Assembly: GCA_020072645.1 (NCBI GenBank)
Contig: JAIQGK010000019.1
Coordinates: forward strand, 1 to 64,000
Direction: 5' to 3'
Length of the DNA stretch: 64,000 nt
Origin: Terriglobia bacterium
GTDB lineage: Bacteria > Acidobacteriota > Terriglobia > Terriglobales > Acidobacteriaceae
Of the stretch, positions 55,066 through 63,495 are shown in pieces. How positions within the stretch are numbered: position 1 is the stretch's first letter; every line of letters begins with the position of its first letter. The position numbers and the translations under genes were made by a program. The notes beneath the pieces are model-generated. The model did not search any database, was not told the origin of the DNA, and saw only the letters and a program-made list of their open reading frames with translations.

Positions 55066-57246
55066 CTAATTCGGCCTTGCTTCGGGCTTGAGATAACGAT
55101 CAAAGAACTCATTTTCGCGCCGCCAGAAGTCTGTCATCGCTGCCCCTTCAAACCCATGCCCTTGGCCTTCATAGCGAAGTAAGGTCACGTCTTTGCCCAG
55201 ATATCGCAATCCCTGATACATCTCGATCATGCCCTGCAGAAAAAAAACATCTTTGTCGCCCACAGCCAAAAGCATTGGCGTAGTCACGTTTGGTAAGCGG
55301 TAAACGGCAGACATTTTTGTCCACCCTTCCAGATCAGTCCATGGCGTACGGTCTTTGCCGTACCATTGCACGACCCCCGCAGGAGGACCTCCGCCCGCAG
55401 GGAAGAAAAATTGAGAAAGCCAATCGGGCGCTACAGCTGCGATCGATACCGCGCACTTAAAGCGAGGCGTAGCTGTCACCAGATAGTCAGCAACTCCCCC
55501 TCCATTGCTGAAGCCAGTCAATCCCATGCGGTCAGGATCTACGATTCCTCTGCGTATCAACTCATCCACTCCCGACATGATGTCATCCACCATCACTGCC
55601 CATCCATCAGGTCCTTTCACCGCCTGCATGAAAGCTTCACTTTTGACTACCGTTTGCCACACGTGCGGGGCGCGAGTAACAGGGAAAAATACGGCATAGC
55701 CACGGGATGCGAAAGATTGGTTCCCGCCCATCGTGTCGCCATAAAACTCATGTAATTCCTGCCCAATTGCGGGATAGCAATCCACAATCAGCGGATACCT
55801 ATGCCCTTCTTGGTAGCCAGCCGGCTTGATCAGCACGCCTTCTAATTGATCGCCGCGAGAGTTCTTCCACCGCACCAACTCTTGTTCGCCCATGGCCCAC
55901 TCTTTCATCTGTGGATTTGCGTCAGCCACCAGAGATGGCGAAGTGGAATTGCCGTCAATCATCTCGATGAGACCCCAGTGCCGTTCGTCCATCTTTTCCC
56001 AAACCAGAACTCCGGTCCGCGATATTGACATAGTCTCCTCATTAATCATTCCCCCGGGCGAGACTATGGGTGTTGAATGGAGATCACCGATGTCGATCTT
56101 GGCTAGACCATTCTCACGGTTGACGATGACGGAGCGGCTGTCAGGGGCCCACATAAAGTGGTAAAAGCTCTCTTCTAAACTCTTGGGCCCTCCGAATTGC
56201 GCCGTCAGATTCTTGGGAGTGCCTGTTCCGTCAGCAGAAATCACATAGACTTGCCGGGTACCAGACAGGCGTTCAGCTCCTGCGAATGCGATCCACTTCC
56301 CATCGGGCGACCAGGCGGGCAATCGTTTTATGCCATCGCCCGTCGTTACGGCATGCCGAGCTTTCGAATCAACTCTGAACACGTACAGGTTTGCTCTCTT
56401 GAAATCGGTCCAGTTTAGAGCGCCTTCCATCGACGCGCACACTATTGATTTCCCATCGGGCGACCATTGCGGATTGAAGTAGTTATCATCGCCGTGAGTC
56501 AGTTGTTCAACCTTGCCGGTGTTAACGTCGGCAATGAATATCTGGCCTACTTTAAAGGGATCAACTTTTGCGCTGGGATCCCGTTCATTTCCCTCCGATG
56601 CGGCGAATACGCCGTGCATCGTCCAGGGGTACGGAGTTGTTGAGGTGAGTATCAAAGGCAATCCCTGCTTAGGGTCCGCTCCAGGAGCTGCCTGCTTGGC
56701 TGCGGGTGCCATACCCGACTGAGTGCCTTCCTTAGCCACCAACGATGTGAAAGCCAATTTGGTTCCATCTGGTGACCAGGAAAACCAGAGAGGATCAAAC
56801 CCCCATGCATCAAAAAACGTGTATTGGCTGATTTCGATGCCGTCGCCCAGATGCGTAATCTGGCGCGGTTTACCAGTTCTCACATCCAGCACCCAAAGCT
56901 GCCGGTTGCTCGCGCTCGGTGTGTAGTATGCAAGGTGCTCGCCGTCAGGGGACCAATGGGGAAGCATACCCCGCCCCATCTGACGGGGAGTGCTGTTAGG
57001 CCGGGCATCCACGATCCATAGATTGCTTTCCGGAACAACGCCTTCAGATGCATTTCCCCACGTGGTATAGACGATGCGGCGACCATTGGGTGAGATCTGA
57101 AGGTAGTAAATGGAGTTAGGACTCAAGCTTTGCAGATCTTGCAGAGTTATCGGCCGCGGTTCTTTTGCAATTAAAAGGCAAGATGCGGCAGTCACCGCAA
57201 CCAGCGTCAAATACTTAAAAAACGTCAAGGACTTACTCTGCGCCAT
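55066..57246 (-). CDS. S9-family peptidase (prolyl oligopeptidase type), secreted
   Basis: A 726-residue protein from the ATG at 57246, chosen for AAAGGAG just upstream; the longer frame runs into repeat sequence. An N-terminal signal or anchor segment (about 8-27) is followed by a TolB/WD40-like propeller with repeated WSPDGxxLA motifs and an alpha/beta hydrolase domain. The likely triad is Ser580 in GFSNGG, Asp664 or Asp666 in AVGDKD and His697 in GQGHGF. It is distinct from the peptidase at 25.9 kb: the nucleophile elbow is GFSNGG rather than GGSYGG. It should act on peptides in the periplasm or outside. Confidence 0.9.
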   Translation of the reverse strand: MAQSKSLTFFKYLTLVAVTAASCLLIAKEPRPITLQDLQSLSPNSIYYLQISPNGRRIVYTTWGNASEGVVPESNLWIVDARPNSTPRQMGRGMLPHWSPDGEHLAYYTPSASNRQLWVLDVRTGKPRQITHLGDGIEISQYTFFDAWGFDPLWFSWSPDGTKLAFTSLVAKEGTQSGMAPAAKQAAPGADPKQGLPLILTSTTPYPWTMHGVFAASEGNERDPSAKVDPFKVGQIFIADVNTGKVEQLTHGDDNYFNPQWSPDGKSIVCASMEGALNWTDFKRANLYVFRVDSKARHAVTTGDGIKRLPAWSPDGKWIAFAGAERLSGTRQVYVISADGTGTPKNLTAQFGGPKSLEESFYHFMWAPDSRSVIVNRENGLAKIDIGDLHSTPIVSPGGMINEETMSISRTGVLVWEKMDERHWGLIEMIDGNSTSPSLVADANPQMKEWAMGEQELVRWKNSRGDQLEGVLIKPAGYQEGHRYPLIVDCYPAIGQELHEFYGDTMGGNQSFASRGYAVFFPVTRAPHVWQTVVKSEAFMQAVKGPDGWAVMVDDIMSGVDELIRRGIVDPDRMGLTGFSNGGGVADYLVTATPRFKCAVSIAAVAPDWLSQFFFPAGGGPPAGVVQWYGKDRTPWTDLEGWTKMSAVYRLPNVTTPMLLAVGDKDVFFLQGMIEMYQGLRYLGKDVTLLRYEGQGHGFEGAAMTDFWRRENEFFDRYLKPEARPN

Positions 57247-57354
57247 TGTCGGTCTCCTTTGATCGAAAGCCTGAATAGCGAGAATATACAGGAGAGTTAA
57301 TGCCTTTTGGGATCGCTTTTGCTGTACGCGCTTCTGCGGTGTACACCCGGAGCG

Positions 57355-57640
57355 ACTCGGGAGAGCCGGCGGGTGGCCCACCTTTTCCGCTTTTGCAAAG
57401 GGTGGAATTCCACGCCGTCCGCCGCATCCATATCCAGTCCCGCGCAACGGGACGGCTGGTGCTTTCAGGGCAGGCCTTTAGGCCGGCCTTCGCCAACGGC
57501 GAACGAGGCACGGTCCCGAGGCGAGCTTGCGAGCTGAAGGGCAAGTGCCGGGAAAGCAAAGAAAAGGATTATTTCCTTGCGCCGTAGGCCGGTCGCGCAG
57601 CGCAGCAGAGCGCGAATAGATTCCTGCTCTTTAAACACGT
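57355..57640. repeat. dispersed intergenic repeat, degenerate copy 2
   Basis: Contains GCTTTTGCAAAGGGTGGAATTCCAC, a degenerate middle (CGGGACGGCTGGTGC) without the perfect hairpin, and the right segment CCTTGCGCCGTAGGCCGGTCGCGCAGCGCAGCAGAGCGCGAATAGAT. It makes up most of the gap from 57247 to 57936, in which no gene is supported. Confidence 0.6.
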
Positions 57641-57936
57641 GTCGCCTAACGGTATCGCAATCGAGTGCCAGACAACCTCAGCATAGACCCCGAATTCGAA
57701 CGGCCGCAAAACGCTCTTCACCGAAATGATCAAAAAGCTGTCCTGGACGCCCTTTGGCCCATCAGCGCTCCCTTAGAAAGCGCAAACCCCCGTTTTACAT
57801 CGTCCAAATCGGTGTTAACCAGCCTGCAGCCGATAAGGCTGTTGGTCTTATCCAGTGCAACTCCGGTCACAGGAAGTGAATGCGCCTGTGTAGGCATGTC
57901 TTTGCCGGAAGCCTGGCAGTTGGAAGCTACAATCCT

Positions 57937-58326
57937 CTATTGAATGCATTCCAGGTGACATTCCGTCGAGGTCGTGCATTTGGCGTTGCCGATGCAATCG
58001 CAACAGACCAACCCGTCTGTGCAAACACCATCCGGTTGCCCTGGGGGACCGGGACAGAACGTCGTCGGGGGGAAGTCCGCGTGGGTTGTGGCAAGGCCCG
58101 CGTTTAGACCCGTCACCAATGTGCGATCGTGCAGGCCTCGGCGCTGTAAATGGAGCATAAAGAGCGCGGCTGGCCCATCCAGATGCGCGGGTTCTGCTGT
58201 CGCAGAAACAGTTAGCGCATTCGCCTGAACTGCTGTTGCCTGCCCATTTGTTACCGTTTGCGCCGTTGCTCCTATTGTGAACAGAAGAAAGAGTGAAATG
58301 AGAAACCATTTGCTGGTGGATTTCAT
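57937..58326 (-). CDS. secreted Cys-rich protein
   Basis: A 129-residue protein with a signal peptide (1-22, ATAQ), a central Ala/Thr-rich part and a Cys-rich tail with eight Cys (TFCPGPP...VCTDGLVCCDC...KC...EC...EC) in the last 40 residues. It looks like a disulfide-knotted secreted peptide, but the family is unknown. It is transcribed opposite to the second Cys-rich gene at 58778 and about 450 bases from it. No function can be named. Confidence 0.65.
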   Translation of the reverse strand: MKSTSKWFLISLFLLFTIGATAQTVTNGQATAVQANALTVSATAEPAHLDGPAALFMLHLQRRGLHDRTLVTGLNAGLATTHADFPPTTFCPGPPGQPDGVCTDGLVCCDCIGNAKCTTSTECHLECIQ

Positions 58327-58454
58327 GGACTCAGATTCTCCCTAATTCAAGATTTTACTTCTGGCATAGTGTAGTCCAACTGCATACGCTGTTCGGGATA
58401 ATTGATGACATTTCAAACAAAGTAAGTTCCATTTTGGAGCTCACTGAGTTTCGA

Positions 58455-58560
58455 ACTCCTTCTTACGCCGTAGGCTTGCGCGCAGCGCAGCGGAACGCAA
58501 ACAGGCAGCGTTCGGCGGGTGGCCCACCTTTTCCGCTCTGGCTTTTAGTTAGGCGCAATA
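58455..58560. repeat. dispersed intergenic repeat, partial copy 3
   Basis: CCTTCTTACGCCGTAGGCTTGCGCGCAGCGCAGCGGAACGC and GCAGCGTTCGGCGGGTGGCCCACC, without the central hairpin. The remainder of the gap (58561-58777) is markedly AT-rich and probably holds the promoter of the 58778 gene, but no clear -35/-10 pair can be fixed. Confidence 0.55.
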
Positions 58561-58777
58561 TCTGCTGCAAGGATGTGACAAGTCGGGCAAAAAGTTAAGA
58601 GTTTCTAATAGTTATGAAAATAACTGACACTAATTCCACTTTGGTACAAGCTCCAATATGAAACTAGATAACTATAAATATATGGTGCAAGTAGTTTCAT
58701 TCATTTTATTTAGTTCTATAATTTCCGTTGCCATGTTAGAGAGAGACAAAATGGCAAGAAAGAAGGAATAAGAAAGC

Positions 58778-59005
58778 ATGTCTACCTATGTTAAAATTGC
58801 TATGCGGCTAACTATTCTCTTCGCTTTGATGGTGGCGGTGCTGGTTCTGATTCAACCAACGCCTGCCGCTGCGAGCCAATGCACGGACCAATGCCATGCT
58901 GACTATGTGGCGTGTGAGGCAACCTGCATCGGGCAGTTTGGATGCGATGATATTTGCAGGCAGAATTTGTTTGATTGCAATCAGTGTTGCTTTGGCAATT
59001 GCTGA
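58778..59005 (+). CDS. secreted Cys-rich peptide (10 Cys)
   Basis: A 75-residue protein. Residues 1-33 form a signal peptide (MRLTILFALMVAVLVL, cleavage after AAA). The mature peptide is about 42 residues with ten Cys (CTDQC..., VACEATC, FGCDDIC, DCNQCC, GNC). Such a density points to four or five disulfides or a metal-binding knot. A CADYVAC-like spacing recurs twice. It is 38 bases before the thioredoxin-like gene on the same strand, and the two are likely co-transcribed. The family is unknown. Confidence 0.75.
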   Translation: MSTYVKIAMRLTILFALMVAVLVLIQPTPAAASQCTDQCHADYVACEATCIGQFGCDDICRQNLFDCNQCCFGNC

Positions 59006-59043
59006 TTCCTATTTCACTCGATCCAAAATGACAGGAGGCAACA

Positions 59044-59559
59044 ATGGCGGGCATTAGTAATGAACGAACTGCAAAGAGAGTTGAACTGGTTGCGAATGTT
59101 GGAATCGTCATTGTTGCCTTATTGGCGGCAACATTGCTTTTGCGCAACAACCTCGGACACCAGTCAAATCCGCAATCTATTGTCATTGGCTCAAAGATAA
59201 AGCTCAAAGATGTCAATTGGAAAGCCAATGGAAAGACGCTGGTTCTGGCTTTATCAACCAATTGCCATTTCTGTACGGAAAGCGCTCCATTCTATCGGCA
59301 GTTGGTAAAGGCAGCGGAAGAGAAAAACGTCCGTACAGTTGCCGTGTTCCCACAATCGCCCTTAGAAGCAACGTCTTACTTGGCGGCAAAAGCCGTGAAG
59401 GTTGATTTGGTCCAGCAGTCTCCTTTACCGGATATTCAGGTGTCCGGGACGCCAACGGTTCTGTTGGTCAATGAAAATGGTGAAGTCAAAGCTGTATGGA
59501 TTGGGAAACTTCAGGCCGAGCGCGAAAAAGATCTCTTGGGCCGGTTAGGATCGTCCTGA
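59044..59559 (+). CDS. membrane-anchored thioredoxin-like protein
   Basis: A 171-residue protein with an N-terminal transmembrane anchor (about 13-35, VELVANVGIVIVALLAATLLL) and a thioredoxin-fold domain from about residue 50. The active site is CHFC (TNCHFCTESAPFYRQL) and the cis-Pro loop is SGTPTVLLVN. It is of the TlpA/redoxin type, with the active site in the periplasm. The direct downstream position after a ten-Cys secreted peptide suggests that it oxidises or isomerises the disulfides of that peptide. AGGAGG lies before the ATG. Confidence 0.85.
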   Translation: MAGISNERTAKRVELVANVGIVIVALLAATLLLRNNLGHQSNPQSIVIGSKIKLKDVNWKANGKTLVLALSTNCHFCTESAPFYRQLVKAAEEKNVRTVAVFPQSPLEATSYLAAKAVKVDLVQQSPLPDIQVSGTPTVLLVNENGEVKAVWIGKLQAEREKDLLGRLGSS

Positions 59560-59629
59560 AAGCTGGAGAGAACCACCTTTCCTTTGTTCTTCTTCCCGCT
59601 CACAGCAATGTTGAGGTAGCTGATCCTTC

Positions 59630-59845
59630 ACCGCTCTTGCGAAGGGTGGGATTTCACACCGTTCGTCGCACCGTTTCTAAATTCCGCAATGGTCGCGACT
59701 CCGGTGTCAACCGTGAGGACAAGTGTCAGGGCACGGCTTCAGCCGTGCCGTAAAAGCGCAGAAAAGAATTTCTTCCTTACGCTGTAGGCTCGTCGCGCAG
59801 CGCAGCGGAGCGCGAATAGATCTGCTCTTTAAAAACGCGCCGTTA
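59630..59845. repeat. dispersed intergenic repeat, copy 4
   Basis: A long, well-kept copy: GCGAAGGGTGGGATTTCACACCG, TTCTAAATTCCGCAATGGTCGCGACTCCGG, the hairpin GGCACGGCT-TC-AGCCGTGCC (59730-59749), and CCTTACGCTGTAGGCTCGTCGCGCAGCGCAGCGG. It fills most of the gap to the response regulator. Confidence 0.8.
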
Positions 59846-59898
59846 ATCGACTGCCACACCGTCCGCCGCACGACAGCGGACCGCGGCTGCAGCAGGCC

Positions 59899-60654
59899 TC
59901 AGATCTGAAAGGTGGTCCGAAGAGAGTGTTTATACCGGCGGCTCGACAGAATGGCTGTACCGTCTGCCAGAACGAGCGTGTATTGATAATTGCGGGTTTG
60001 TCGGATCTCTTTCACGCTATTCACATTGACAATCCACGAGCGATGAACCCTGAGCAGGACGTCCTGTTTGAAATCGCGCTCCAACTTGTTCAGCGTTGAA
60101 CGGACCAGCAGAGTTTCTGTGCCGCAACGGATTCTGACGTAGTTGTCCTCGGCCGCCATCCAGATGATGTCATCCGCGCATAGCCTGATGTTCCGTCCTC
60201 GGTCGGCCACCGTAATTCGAAAGGGAGATCGCGCTCGTCTGAGCTGGTTTCTTAGCGCTTCTTTGGCCCGATCCAGGGCCAGAAATAGCCGGTCTTCATC
60301 GAACGGTTTCATTACATAATCGCAGGCCTGAATATCGAAGGCCCTGGGCGCATAGTTTGCAAACGCCGTGGTAAACACTATGACGGGCTGATCTTCTTCT
60401 GATAATTTTTCCAGCAAATCGAAACCGGACAGTCCCGGCATCTTGACGTCAAGGAACAGGATATCCGGGCAACATTGCTGGATGCGCTCCCGGGCCTCGC
60501 TCGCACTGCTGCACTCCTGGATTTCCTGAATGTCGTCGTCCTTCTCAAGCATGTGGCGCAGGAAGTTCCGCGCCAGGCCTTCATCATCGACGACCATCAC
60601 CCGTAGTTTCTCTGCCAGTGGTTTCTGAGTAAGACGCGCTCCACTGCGATTCAT
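59899..60654 (-). CDS. LytTR-family response regulator
   Basis: A 251-residue protein. A receiver domain occupies about 18-135, with acidic residues Asp23/Asp24 in VVDDEG, the phosphoacceptor Asp69 in LFLDVKMPGLSG and the switch Lys in YVMKPFDED. A LytTR DNA-binding domain follows at about 145-250 (DDIIWMAAEDNYVRIRC..., VHRSWIVNVNSVKEI). It is a transcription factor of the AlgR/AgrA/LytR type, which often controls virulence, peptide or bacteriocin genes. It overlaps its kinase by 4 bases (ATGA). Confidence 0.92.
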   Translation of the reverse strand: MNRSGARLTQKPLAEKLRVMVVDDEGLARNFLRHMLEKDDDIQEIQECSSASEARERIQQCCPDILFLDVKMPGLSGFDLLEKLSEEDQPVIVFTTAFANYAPRAFDIQACDYVMKPFDEDRLFLALDRAKEALRNQLRRARSPFRITVADRGRNIRLCADDIIWMAAEDNYVRIRCGTETLLVRSTLNKLERDFKQDVLLRVHRSWIVNVNSVKEIRQTRNYQYTLVLADGTAILSSRRYKHSLRTTFQI

Positions 60655-61766
60655 CGTGTTGTCTCTCCTTGAGAGGCGGGGAGCGCGATCAGGACCTGAA
60701 ACACCCCGGGTGAATTCCAGCCATATTCAAACCGAAACCGTTCTGGATATAACAATTGCAAACGGGACCTCACGTTGGCAAGGCCGACTCCTTCCCGAAT
60801 CAGCTTAGCCGCCTCGGGAGTACTCTCCTGCTCATTCCGGACGATAATCTCCACGGAATGGTCCACCGCCCGTGAGGCTACTTCCACTCGGGCCGCTCCT
60901 CCATGCTCCCACGCGCCATGACGCAGTGCGTTCTCAACCAGGGGCTGAAGGATCAGATTTGGAACCAGAGCTGATTCCGTGCCGGGACCAAGATTCACCC
61001 GGAGGCGCACGCGATCTTCAAAACGCACACGCTCAATCCCAAAATACAGCTCGACAAAGCGAATTTCTTCTTCCAGGCAGATCATCCGCGAGTCGCGTCC
61101 ATCGATCGAAAGGCGCAGGAATTCGCCCAGCCTGGCAATCATGCGAATGGCTTCGCTCGGACGGCTCTCAATCAGCGCGGAAACGGAATGCAGTGTGTTG
61201 AAGAGGAAGTGAGGGTGCAATTGCATGCGCAGGGCCATTAACTCGGCTCTTGCCAGTTGAGTTTCGAGAAGCGCCCGGCGTTCCTCTTCCTCCCGCAGCC
61301 CTTCGTAGTAATCATGCGCGCAGAAGAGAGCCAGAATGAGCGAATACATCACCATTTGGCCGGGTGTGCGATAAGCACAGTACACAGCCAGATATCGGAA
61401 TGTAAAAGGGATGTTAGCTGTGAACCCCGGATCCACTAGCCTGTCGATGGATAATCCCAACAGGCGCGTCAACGATGGAAGAATGATCGCCATAAGCACG
61501 TGCAAGATGTAGATATGGACTCTTGGCGGAGCCAGCGGAAAGCGGCGGTTAACGGCGAAAATGAGAGGACATAAAGCCAGCCATAGATAAATCTCCAGAA
61601 AATACCAGAGCAACCCACTTGCAAAAGAAGCCGGCGTTCCCAGAGACGTTAACTGCGCATACCAGGCAACGGATTCGGCTAATCCAAGAGCGGTTGCGAT
61701 CACAAACAGGAAGACGAATACCTTCCGCGGAAGCCTCAGCGATCTGTGCGCACCATGTTTGTCCAT
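60651..61766 (-). CDS. LytS-like sensor histidine kinase
   Basis: About 371 residues from the ATG at 61766. Five or six transmembrane helices (about 15-155) without a large extracytoplasmic sensor are followed by a cytosolic coiled coil and a His_kinase domain (PF06580 type). The phospho-acceptor lies in MQLHPHFLFNTLHS, and the ATP-binding N box is in VENALRHGAWEH. It pairs with the LytTR regulator. The signal is unknown, but small peptides on both sides make a peptide signal possible. Confidence 0.9.
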   Translation of the reverse strand: MDKHGAHRSLRLPRKVFVFLFVIATALGLAESVAWYAQLTSLGTPASFASGLLWYFLEIYLWLALCPLIFAVNRRFPLAPPRVHIYILHVLMAIILPSLTRLLGLSIDRLVDPGFTANIPFTFRYLAVYCAYRTPGQMVMYSLILALFCAHDYYEGLREEEERRALLETQLARAELMALRMQLHPHFLFNTLHSVSALIESRPSEAIRMIARLGEFLRLSIDGRDSRMICLEEEIRFVELYFGIERVRFEDRVRLRVNLGPGTESALVPNLILQPLVENALRHGAWEHGGAARVEVASRAVDHSVEIIVRNEQESTPEAAKLIREGVGLANVRSRLQLLYPERFRFEYGWNSPGVFQVLIALPASQGETTR

Positions 61767-62069
61767 CGGTTTGCTAGTAACCGTACCAAATCCGACTCGC
61801 AAAGGTAAACAGAGTTATCAGGCTGAGAGCGAGAGACCCGGCGTTTCTCCTCAACAAATAATGATCGATTGTCACTCACCCCATCCTGCGAACCTCTGGC
61901 CACATTTTTCTTTTGAGGCCCGCCCAAGTGTCGCTATGGTGGTGCGAAATCAAAGAAAAATGGCGTGTGGTTTGCATTCACGAACGGCTGCGGCTGCAGC
62001 GCACGACAGAGCTCGGTACGTGCAAGGTATGAGTTTCGGGCCGTTGTTGGCCCAAAGGAGAACATCTGA
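61767..62069. other. intergenic region upstream of the two-component genes
   Basis: About 300 bases with no supported gene; the ORFs seen lack start signals. It should contain the promoters of the kinase operon (minus strand) and of the 62070 gene (plus strand). Confidence 0.4.
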
Positions 62070-62327
62070 ATGGCAAATGGGAGCAGAAAGCCCATCCGGG
62101 CAGCCGACTGTGCCGATCGAGCAGGCAAGTACGCTTTCGGGCTGAATGACACCAAAGCGGTTGCGGCGTTGCGCCAACTGGCAGACGATATCGAAGCCGG
62201 TGCTCTGGCACTGCACAGCGTAACCACTCTATCGCACGCCACGCATGAAGAATTTTGTATTCGAGAAATCACCATTGAAGTCCTGGAGGAATGTCCGAGC
62301 GCAGGCCCCGTCGCGGTAAAGGAGTAA
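62070..62327 (+). CDS. small conserved-looking protein, unknown
   Basis: An 85-residue soluble protein. The start has GGAG nine bases before the ATG. The composition is mixed, with ADCADRAGKYAFGLNDTKAVAALRQLADDIEAGALAL and THEEFCIREITIEVLEEC. It shows no Cys or metal motif of note and no hydrophobic segment. The family is not recognised. It stands between the two-component system and the GG-leader peptide. Confidence 0.55.
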   Translation: MANGSRKPIRAADCADRAGKYAFGLNDTKAVAALRQLADDIEAGALALHSVTTLSHATHEEFCIREITIEVLEECPSAGPVAVKE

Positions 62328-62449
62328 GGCGGGCCCACCCAATCTGGCTTTTCTTTAACTCACAATACCGTGGGTGCCCTCGATAAGAGCGGGTGGCCTA
62401 TTGGTTCCCCTTTTTCCGACTACCTAAACTGGATGACCCATCCTTTTGC

Positions 62450-62635
62450 CGCTTTTGCAAAGGGTGGGATTTCATACCGTTCGTCGCACAGTTTCTAAAT
62501 TCCGCAATGACCGCGACTCCGGTATCCACCGTGAGGGCAAGTGTCAGGGCACGGCTTCAGCCGTGCCGTAAAAGCGCAGAAAGAGCCTCTTCCTTTTACG
62601 CCGTAGGCTCGTCGCGAATAGATTTCTGAATCGGC
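62450..62635. repeat. dispersed intergenic repeat, copy 5
   Basis: A close copy of the one at 59.6 kb, with GCAAAGGGTGGGATTTCATACCG, TTCTAAATTCCGCAATGACCGCGACTCCGG, the hairpin GGCACGGCT-TC-AGCCGTGCC (62548-62567) and TTTTACGCCGTAGGCTCGTCGCG. The terminal GCGCAGCGCAGCGGAGCGC segment is missing. It lies in a gap (62328-62712) with no gene. Confidence 0.8.
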
Positions 62636-62668
62636 GGAGCGGTGGTTAGCAGCTGAGAAATGTTTTAT

Positions 62669-62697
62669 GGGGATGAAGCAGATTTTTCTTCATCCCC
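62669..62697 (-). terminator. terminator of the GG-leader peptide gene
   Basis: Ten-bp perfect stem GGGGATGAAG/CTTCATCCCC around a nine-base loop, starting 15 bases after the stop codon of the peptide gene on the minus strand. The T-run is only partial on the minus side (ATAAAAC); on the plus side GTTTT follows. Confidence 0.7.
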
Positions 62698-62712
62698 GTT
62701 TTGCGATTCGAA

Positions 62713-62883
62713 TTACACGCCGCCGCAGTCCGCCGGTACACCGTCCCCGTTTGGGAATGTGGGGCTAGGCGCTGAGCAGGGCGCTAGCGTGAAGAATCCT
62801 CCTTGAACGTTTTGGGTTTCCTGATCGCTCAGCTCACGAGCGCCCATGCGGCCCAGTATTCTGTTTTCTTTTTTATTTGCCAT
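62713..62883 (-). CDS. double-glycine leader peptide (bacteriocin/RiPP-like precursor)
   Basis: A 56-residue gene below the usual ORF-length cut-off. AAAGGAG lies seven bases before its ATG and a strong terminator follows its stop. The first 29 residues form a charged leader with NRILGRMGARELSDQETQNV, ending in QGG (residues 27-29), the typical cleavage site of C39-type peptidase/exporters. The core (about 27 residues) is Pro/Gly-rich with two Cys (Cys36 and Cys53) and ends ADCGGV. Leaders with RELS..E...V.GG are known from bacteriocin-like and RiPP precursors in Bacteroidota and Acidobacteriota. No C39 exporter is in the window; the ABC gene at 17.5 kb lacks that domain. Confidence 0.8.
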   Translation of the reverse strand: MANKKENRILGRMGARELSDQETQNVQGGFFTLAPCSAPSPTFPNGDGVPADCGGV

Positions 62884-63168
62884 ATTCAATCTCCTTTCTT
62901 GTTATAGGTTTTTGTTGTCAGCGCTTCAGGCGGCCGCGAGGAAGTTCGGCGGGGACGCCGATTAAGTCTTAACAGCCGCCAAGCAACTACCGACCTGAAA
63001 GACCAAGATTAAAGAGAAGTGTTCTCTGATTCAAACCTGTTCCAAAATGGGAAGATCTCTGGAAAATCGGCTGGAGGAACAGCCTCTGCTCCAACAAGAC
63101 GGCTTACAATGCGAAATTGAACGCAATCACATCGCGCAACGCGCGAATCCAAAAAGCCCGGAGGACTT

Positions 63169-63357
63169 ATGAAAATGATAAACCTCGAAAAACTCTTGAT
63201 CGTTGCAGCATTGCTGTGCACGCCGCTGATGGCGTCGAACGCTCAGGCGCCAAGCGCCACGAAACCGCGTATCTCAACCAGCACCAACGTGATCACCTGC
63301 ATGCCCGGACTGGTCTTTAGGTGCAACCAGTTCGGATGTTTCTGTGTGAAACCCTGA
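63169..63357 (+). CDS. small secreted Cys peptide
   Basis: A 62-residue protein with a signal peptide (about 1-25, SNAQ) and a mature part of about 36 residues carrying four Cys close together (CMPGLVFRCNQFGCFC). GGAGG lies six bases before the ATG and an intrinsic terminator follows, so it is a real single-gene transcript. Its origin is unknown; the size and Cys pattern fit a disulfide-bonded peptide or small metal-binding peptide. Confidence 0.75.
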   Translation: MKMINLEKLLIVAALLCTPLMASNAQAPSATKPRISTSTNVITCMPGLVFRCNQFGCFCVKP

Positions 63358-63366
63358 TTAATAAGC

Positions 63367-63393
63367 AGGCGGGAAATCTTCCCGCTTTTTTCT
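63367..63393 (+). terminator. intrinsic terminator
   Basis: GCGGGAA-ATC-TTCCCGC with AG/TT extension, followed by TTTTTT. It lies nine bases after the 63357 stop. Confidence 0.85.
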
Positions 63394-63495
63394 GCCCAAG
63401 CGCGGTGCCCATCCTTCGCGCATTTTGCGAAGGATGGGATTCCATACGTTCACCGCGCCTTCTTGCCCGCATGTCCATTTCGCTATAATCCCGCC

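Noticed and set aside
58682-58789. Short ORF (about 35 residues, MVQVVSFILF...) before the ten-Cys peptide
   Set aside because: It overlaps the ribosome binding site and start of the next gene and has no clear ribosome binding site of its own.
59723-59908. 61-residue ORF across the dispersed repeat
   Set aside because: It is read through the repeat hairpin; the same repeat elsewhere does not keep the frame.
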